NCBI RefSeq assembly: GCF_025359345.1
Contig: NZ_JANYGQ010000035.1
Span: 165,202-229,201, forward strand
Source: Mucilaginibacter sp.
GTDB lineage: Bacteria > Bacteroidota > Bacteroidia > Sphingobacteriales > Sphingobacteriaceae
Reading direction: 5' to 3'
DNA: 64,000 bases
Every line of letters starts with the position of its first letter. Position 1 is the first letter of the stretch. The translations under genes and the position numbers were made by a program. The notes beneath the pieces were generated by a model that had not been told where the DNA came from, ran no database searches, and was given only the letters and a program-made list of their open reading frames with translations. Below, in pieces: positions 60,025 to 64,000 of this stretch.

Positions 60025-60915
60025 ATGCAAAATACCGCCACCAACAACATCAAACCCGATTGTTCTGATTTCCGTTCAGTTGCGCGTGCTTTAACTGTTG
60101 TTGAAAATGATTTGCAGGGTGTAGGCGAACTTTTAAAAAGCCTGACATTTGTCAAAAGTGCCCCCATTATTGGTATAACCGGGCCGCCGGGAGCCGGCAA
60201 AAGCACCCTGGTAAACACTTTAATAACCGGTTTGCTTAACAATGGCAATAAAATAGCGGTTTTAGCCATCGACCCAACTTCGCCCTTTAATTTCGGCTCG
60301 CTGTTAGGCGATCGTATCCGCATGGCGCCGCATTTTAACCATCCTGATGTTTTTATCCGCTCGCTGGCCACGCGGGGTTCGCTTGGCGGGCTGTCGGCAA
60401 AAGCCATCGAAATGACTGATGTTTTACGTGCCGCAGGGTTCGACTATATTTTGGTAGAAACAGTGGGCGTTGGTCAGTCAGAAATCGAAATTGCAGGCCT
60501 GGCTGATATCACGCTCCTGGTTTTAGTGCCTGAAAGCGGCGACGAAATACAAAACATCAAATCGGGCCTCATGGAAGTTGCCGATGCCTTTATAGTAAAT
60601 AAAGGTGATCGCGCCGATGCCGACTTGTTTGTTAATAATCTGAAAAAACTGCAGAAGACTGATTCCGGCTTGCCGGTTTTTAAAACTGTTGCTTCAAAAG
60701 ATATCGGCATTGATAAAGTAATTGGCTTTATCCGCTCAAATGCAGGCAAAAAAAACTCACGCAAACAATTACTGCTTGCTGAAAAGGCCTATCGCATCAT
60801 CCAGCAAAAACGCATGGCCGATATCGACAAAAAAAAGCTTCAGCATGATATTGCCAAAGCTTTAGAAGAACCAGGATTCAACTTGTATAAATTCATCAGC
60901 CCCCTAACCCCCTAA
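60025..60915 (+). CDS. meaB: Methylmalonyl-CoA mutase-associated GTPase MeaB
   Basis: 296 residues from ATG 60025. The G1 loop is GITGPPGAGKSTLVNTLI near residue 47-60, with VLAIDPTSPFNFGSLLGDRIRM, the MeaB signature, then FIRSLATRGSLGGLS and LVETVGVGQSEIEI (G3) and VNKGDRADADL (G4). MeaB protects and gates B12-dependent methylmalonyl-CoA mutase. No mutase gene lies in this window. The last residues LTP and the stop codon are encoded by the palindromic repeat at 60898. Confidence 0.94.
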   Translation: MQNTATNNIKPDCSDFRSVARALTVVENDLQGVGELLKSLTFVKSAPIIGITGPPGAGKSTLVNTLITGLLNNGNKIAVLAIDPTSPFNFGSLLGDRIRMAPHFNHPDVFIRSLATRGSLGGLSAKAIEMTDVLRAAGFDYILVETVGVGQSEIEIAGLADITLLVLVPESGDEIQNIKSGLMEVADAFIVNKGDRADADLFVNNLKKLQKTDSGLPVFKTVASKDIGIDKVIGFIRSNAGKKNSRKQLLLAEKAYRIIQQKRMADIDKKKLQHDIAKALEEPGFNLYKFISPLTP

Positions 60916-60976
60916 AGGGGGAACCGAATCGTCAGCTTGCAAATCAAAAACTCCCCCTTTAGGGGGCTGGGGGGCC
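60898..60976. repeat. C/G-run palindromic repeat between convergent genes
   Basis: Left arm AGCCCCCTAACCCCCTAAA-GGGGG and the inverted right arm ending CTGGGGGGC enclose 31 bp. Each arm holds its own small palindrome, CCCCCTAAAGGGGG at 60908 and CCCCCTTTAGGGGG at 60953. It encodes the last codons of meaB and reaches the stop of the aminopeptidase gene, and may end both transcripts. Confidence 0.8.
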
Positions 60977-62265
60977 TAAGCATTCATTATCTCCTCAATA
61001 TGATCTGCCTCGACAGGTATATCGGCCATCAGGTCAACGTTGCCACCGGCGGTAATCAGTATATTATTTTCTATACGTATGCCAAGGCCTTCTTCAGGTA
61101 TATAAATTCCGGGCTCGCAGGTTAAAATATTTCCAACCTCAAATGGTTTATAGCGGCTGGCAAAATCGTGCACATCAAGGCCCAGGTGGTGCGATGTGCC
61201 GTGCATAAAATACTTCTTATATAAAGGCATCTTAAGGTCTTGCTTGTCAACATCCGTTTTGTTGAGCAGTCCAAGTCCAATTAATTCGCCGGTCATTATC
61301 CTGCCTACCTCGTCCTGGTATTCGGTTAGCACAGTTCCGGCAACAATCATTTTGGTTGCTGCGCGCATTACCCGCAGCACTGCATTATAAACATCACGCT
61401 GCCGTTTGGTAAAACGCCCGTTAACAGGTACTGAGCGGCTCATGTCTGCATTATAGTTGGCATACTCGGCACCAAAGTCAAATAATACTACATCACCGTC
61501 TTTACAAACCTGGTTATTGTCGACATAATGTAGTACAATCGCATTTTTCCCGGACGCTATAATGGGGTTGTATGCATTGCCTGTGGCACGCTGGCGAAGG
61601 AACTCGTGGGTCAATTCAGCTTCAATTTCATATTCGGCCACTCCGGGCTTCAAAAACTTAAGTACACGTATAAAAGCGTCGCGGGTAATTTCGCAGGCTT
61701 TTTTGGTAAGCATAATTTCGGTATCCGATTTTACAACCCGCAAATCGCGCATCACCAAAGCAGAACGTTCGTATTTGTGCAGGGGATACTTCGCACGTAA
61801 CGACTCAAGCAGCCTTATGTCGCGGTACGGCACGACATGGGCGTACCTGTCGTTCTCGTTTGTATTTATATATATGTGCTCTGCGTAGTTAATAATGGAG
61901 TGTAGTATAACGTCAAAATCATTCAGCCAATAGATATTTGTTATACCCGAAGCAACCTTGGCTTCTTCAATAGTATATTTGTGGCCCTCCCAAACAGCAA
62001 TGTGTTCGTTGGTTTGTCTTAAAAACAGTACTTCTTTGTATAACGGATTAGGACAGTCTGGAAATAACAGCAAAATGCTTTGCTCCTGGTCAATGCCTGT
62101 TAGGTAAAAAAAATCAGGATTTTGTTTGTAAAGAAAACTTTGATCGCCGCTTCGCGGAAATTCATCATTTGAATTGAAAATGGCTATAGAACAGGGTTTT
62201 AGTCGCGAAACGAAATTTTTTCTATTGTGGGTAAATACCTCATTATTAACAGGGAGATATTTCAT
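60976..62265 (-). CDS. pepP: Xaa-Pro aminopeptidase (aminopeptidase P)
   Basis: A 429-residue protein. The N-terminal creatinase-like domain includes SGDQSFLYKQNPDFFYLTG. The catalytic pita-bread domain holds the metal ligands: Asp in VVLFDFGAEY, Asp in NADMSRSVPVNG, His in GTSHHLGLDVHD, Glu in LTCEPGIYIPEEGLG and Glu in IRIENNILIT. The enzyme removes N-terminal residues before proline. No signal peptide is present, so it is cytoplasmic. It is convergent with meaB across the palindromic repeat. Confidence 0.95.
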   Translation of the reverse strand: MKYLPVNNEVFTHNRKNFVSRLKPCSIAIFNSNDEFPRSGDQSFLYKQNPDFFYLTGIDQEQSILLLFPDCPNPLYKEVLFLRQTNEHIAVWEGHKYTIEEAKVASGITNIYWLNDFDVILHSIINYAEHIYINTNENDRYAHVVPYRDIRLLESLRAKYPLHKYERSALVMRDLRVVKSDTEIMLTKKACEITRDAFIRVLKFLKPGVAEYEIEAELTHEFLRQRATGNAYNPIIASGKNAIVLHYVDNNQVCKDGDVVLFDFGAEYANYNADMSRSVPVNGRFTKRQRDVYNAVLRVMRAATKMIVAGTVLTEYQDEVGRIMTGELIGLGLLNKTDVDKQDLKMPLYKKYFMHGTSHHLGLDVHDFASRYKPFEVGNILTCEPGIYIPEEGLGIRIENNILITAGGNVDLMADIPVEADHIEEIMNA

Positions 62266-62341
62266 CTTTTAAATTTTATTAATTTTTTAAAAACATTTTT
62301 TTTCATTTATTTGTATAATAATTATAAAATTTGGAACGGTG

Positions 62342-62376
62342 TTTGGTTACAAATTCAAACATAATTACTATTTTTG
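62342..62376 (+). promoter_or_regulatory. Promoter elements TTTG and TATTTTTG for the OmpA gene
   Basis: TATTTTTG at 62369-62376 matches TAnnTTTG. TTTG at 62342-62345 is 23 bp upstream, a few bases more than the consensus spacing. The ATG is 38 bp past the box. Confidence 0.48.
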
Positions 62377-62413
62377 AAAAAAATCACAATTAAAATCGTT
62401 TAATCTTAAAACT

Positions 62414-63790
62414 ATGAACTATTCTACATTAAAGAAAACAGTCGTCTTATCATGTGTTTCCTTGATGGCAGTTGGTATAGCATCCGCTCAAACCGACTCC
62501 ACTAAGAAAATGTCTGACGCGGCCGGTCCCGCCAAATTATTTGGTGGAGCTGGACAGTACAACACATGGAGCATTGGAGTTAACGTTGGCGTGACAGGAT
62601 CGTCAGTAATAACCGGTGGCTTCAACAGATTTAATCAAAGCCAGCCTGCTTTAGGTTTTGGCGTTTCGGTTAAAGATCAACTTAGCCACGCATTTGGCAT
62701 ACAGTTAGATGCACACGCAGGTCAGATCAAAGGCAGACAAGATCAATCTCCAAACGCGAATGATCCTGGCGCTACTACCACTGTAACAGATCTTGTTACT
62801 GGTACCCAGTACGAAGGTTTCAAAACCAACTTCATTTCAGGAAGCTTGAGCGGTGTTGTTAATTTTGGTAACATCAGCTTTTTACACCGTGCTAACTCTG
62901 TTAACTTTTACGCTTCTGCAGGTTTTGGCTTCATGGTTTATGATCCGGCACCGTCAACTGATTTAACAAATTATGTTAAATGGAGCGCAGCAAGCGGTCA
63001 TAAAGTTAAAGAAGTATACGTACCAGTTGGCGTTGGAGTTAAATTCCGCGCATCTGATCACTTAGACTTCAACGTTGGCTACACCGAAAACTTTGTTGAC
63101 GGATTTAACGTAACCGGCGTTCACGCTAAATACCCATCTAACGACAAATATTCTTACGGATATGTTGGTTTAGAGTACACTTTAGGTTCATCTTCGAAAC
63201 CGAGCTTAGAGTGGGCAAACCCAGTTGCTATGATGTATGATGAATTGTACGATGCTGCATTACGTGCGGAAGTTGAAGCTTTAAAAGGCCGTGTTACTAA
63301 CGTTGAAAACGCTGTTAACGACCTGAAAAAAGATTCAGACGGTGACGGTGTTGCTGATCAATTCGACAAATGCCCTAACACTCCTGCTGGTAGCGTAGTT
63401 GATGGTTCTGGTTGCCCAATCAAATTCCCTGAGCCAGTTGCTGTTGCTACTGCTGCTCCTACTGCTACTCCTTACGGAAACATCCAGTTTGAGTTTGACA
63501 GTTCAGTATTGAAAACTTCTTCATACCCAGTATTAGATGCTACATCTGCTGATATGAGGGCTAACTCAAGCACTGTTACTTTAGCTGGTTACGCTTCATC
63601 TGAAGGTACTGCTGCTCACAACATGCGTTTATCAAAAGACCGTGCTAACTCTGTAAAAACTTACTTAGTTAACTCAGGTGTTGATGCAAAACGCTTAAAA
63701 GTTAAAGGATTTGGCGAAACCCATCCTATAGCTGATAACTCTACCGAAGATGGCCGCGTTGCTAATCGTCGTGTTGAAATGCACAAATAA
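62414..63790 (+). CDS. OmpA-family outer-membrane protein with TSP3 linker
   Basis: A 458-residue protein. The signal peptide ends ASAQTD near residue 26. An N-terminal beta-barrel runs to about 275. A coiled-coil-like segment (LRAEVEALKGRVTNVENAV) and one thrombospondin-3-like calcium repeat (KDSDGDGVADQFDKCPNTPAG) follow, then the OmpA peptidoglycan-binding domain (IQFEFDSSVLKTSSYPVLD, LSKDRANSVKTYLVN, GFGETHPIADNSTEDGR and NRRVEM). Codon use is visibly more biased to T-ending codons (GCT, GTT) than in its neighbours, consistent with high expression. A strong terminator follows. Confidence 0.95.
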   Translation: MNYSTLKKTVVLSCVSLMAVGIASAQTDSTKKMSDAAGPAKLFGGAGQYNTWSIGVNVGVTGSSVITGGFNRFNQSQPALGFGVSVKDQLSHAFGIQLDAHAGQIKGRQDQSPNANDPGATTTVTDLVTGTQYEGFKTNFISGSLSGVVNFGNISFLHRANSVNFYASAGFGFMVYDPAPSTDLTNYVKWSAASGHKVKEVYVPVGVGVKFRASDHLDFNVGYTENFVDGFNVTGVHAKYPSNDKYSYGYVGLEYTLGSSSKPSLEWANPVAMMYDELYDAALRAEVEALKGRVTNVENAVNDLKKDSDGDGVADQFDKCPNTPAGSVVDGSGCPIKFPEPVAVATAAPTATPYGNIQFEFDSSVLKTSSYPVLDATSADMRANSSTVTLAGYASSEGTAAHNMRLSKDRANSVKTYLVNSGVDAKRLKVKGFGETHPIADNSTEDGRVANRRVEMHK

Positions 63791-63810
63791 TTTTAATTAA
63801 TTATTATATA

Positions 63811-63842
63811 AAAGGCCTCCTGTTACAGGGAGGCCTTTTTGT
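63811..63842 (+). terminator. Rho-independent terminator of the OmpA gene
   Basis: AAAGGCCTCC and GGAGGCCTTT pair around TGTTACAG, followed by T5. It lies 20 bp past the stop. Confidence 0.92.
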
Positions 63843-63852
63843 TTACCCTAAA

Positions 63853-64000
63853 CTTCCGACTTCCGACCTCCGACCTCCGACCTCCGACCTCCGACCTCCG
63901 ACCTCCGACCTCCGACCTCCGACCTCCGACCTCCGACCTCCGACCTCCGACCTCCGACCTCCGACCTCCGACCTCCGACCTCCGACCTCCGACCTCCGAC
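63853..64000. repeat. Near-perfect 7-bp tandem array, at least 21 units, cut by window edge
   Basis: Two units CTTCCGA (63853, 63860) are followed by CCTCCGA repeated without visible change to position 64000, 148 bp in total. It is the longest and most regular of the heptamer arrays and continues beyond the window. Period 7 with no spacers excludes a CRISPR array. Confidence 0.95.

Noticed and set aside
63853..64000. CRISPR array
   Set aside because: The 7-bp units are contiguous with no unique spacers, and no cas genes are nearby.
1..64000. tRNA, rRNA, riboswitch, retron or diversity-generating retroelement
   Set aside because: No cloverleaf, conserved riboswitch core, reverse transcriptase or template/variable repeat pair was recognised by eye; a covariance-model search would be needed to exclude small RNAs.

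Overview
The window reads as chromosome of a Bacteroidota member, most likely a Sphingobacteriaceae-type soil bacterium (Mucilaginibacter/Pedobacter-like; this rank is inference). The signs are type IX secretion/gliding proteins (PorP/SprF plus a protein with a gliding-type C-terminal domain), a TonB receptor with an N-terminal carboxypeptidase-like domain, DUF5777 barrels, DUF6427, -7 promoter boxes of the form TAnnTTTG, and weak or absent Shine-Dalgarno sequences. No rRNA, tRNA, IS element, prophage or CRISPR array was recognised. One gene is cut by the left edge (an S41/tricorn-like protease).

Layout. 1-2.1 kb: protease end and two small unknown genes. 2.1-5.7 kb: polysaccharide genes (methyltransferase, acetyltransferase, GT4, GT2). 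5.8-15.3 kb: mostly minus-strand housekeeping (YfhO, LptC, outer-membrane barrel, CoaX, PurQ, DUF6427, UvrB). 15.5-20.4 kb: plus-strand Upp, DUF4279, YjjG-type nucleotidase, DinB, a 36-residue membrane peptide, LpxH-like phosphoesterase, glycosyltransferase. 20.4-25.7 kb: PorP/SprF and a giant repetitive T9SS adhesin. 25.9-29 kb: methyltransferase, Wzx-like flippase, beta-propeller lipoprotein. 29.2-35 kb: His-rich membrane protein, MarR regulator, TonB receptor, secreted beta-helix-like lipoprotein, ArsR-like regulator. 35.1-36.9 kb: TypA/BipA. 37.2-47.1 kb: a plus-strand electron-transfer cluster. 47.3-53.5 kb: assorted small genes, CorA, an NAD(P)-binding protein, a GH3 enzyme and a porin. 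53.5-59.9 kb: minus-strand envelope glycan genes with an MsbA-like exporter. 60-64 kb: MeaB GTPase, aminopeptidase P and an OmpA-family protein.

The most unusual block is 37.2-47.1 kb. It has two copies of a module made of an outer lipoprotein (EB_dh-like or YceI-like), a CX4CH cytochrome-like lipoprotein and a DUF5777 beta-barrel. These are followed by a soluble cytochrome c, a small Tat protein, a Tat ferredoxin with an altered first cluster, an NrfD quinone-interacting membrane protein and a membrane-anchored beta-rich protein. No catalytic molybdopterin subunit is present. I read this as a possible quinone-to-outer-membrane electron conduit. Each half is preceded by a CRP/FNR-like TGA-N6-TCA palindrome. 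The first gene carries a one-base frameshift.

The second unusual feature is spread over the whole window: more than a dozen short intergenic arrays of degenerate 7-bp units. Each array has its own consensus, most are about five units long, and they often touch a start or stop codon. The extreme case is a nearly perfect 7-bp array running off the right edge. One array has become the coding start of the nucleotidase gene and another supplies the end of an AraC-type regulator. Separate REP/MITE-like palindromes lie at 2926, 17464 and 60898.
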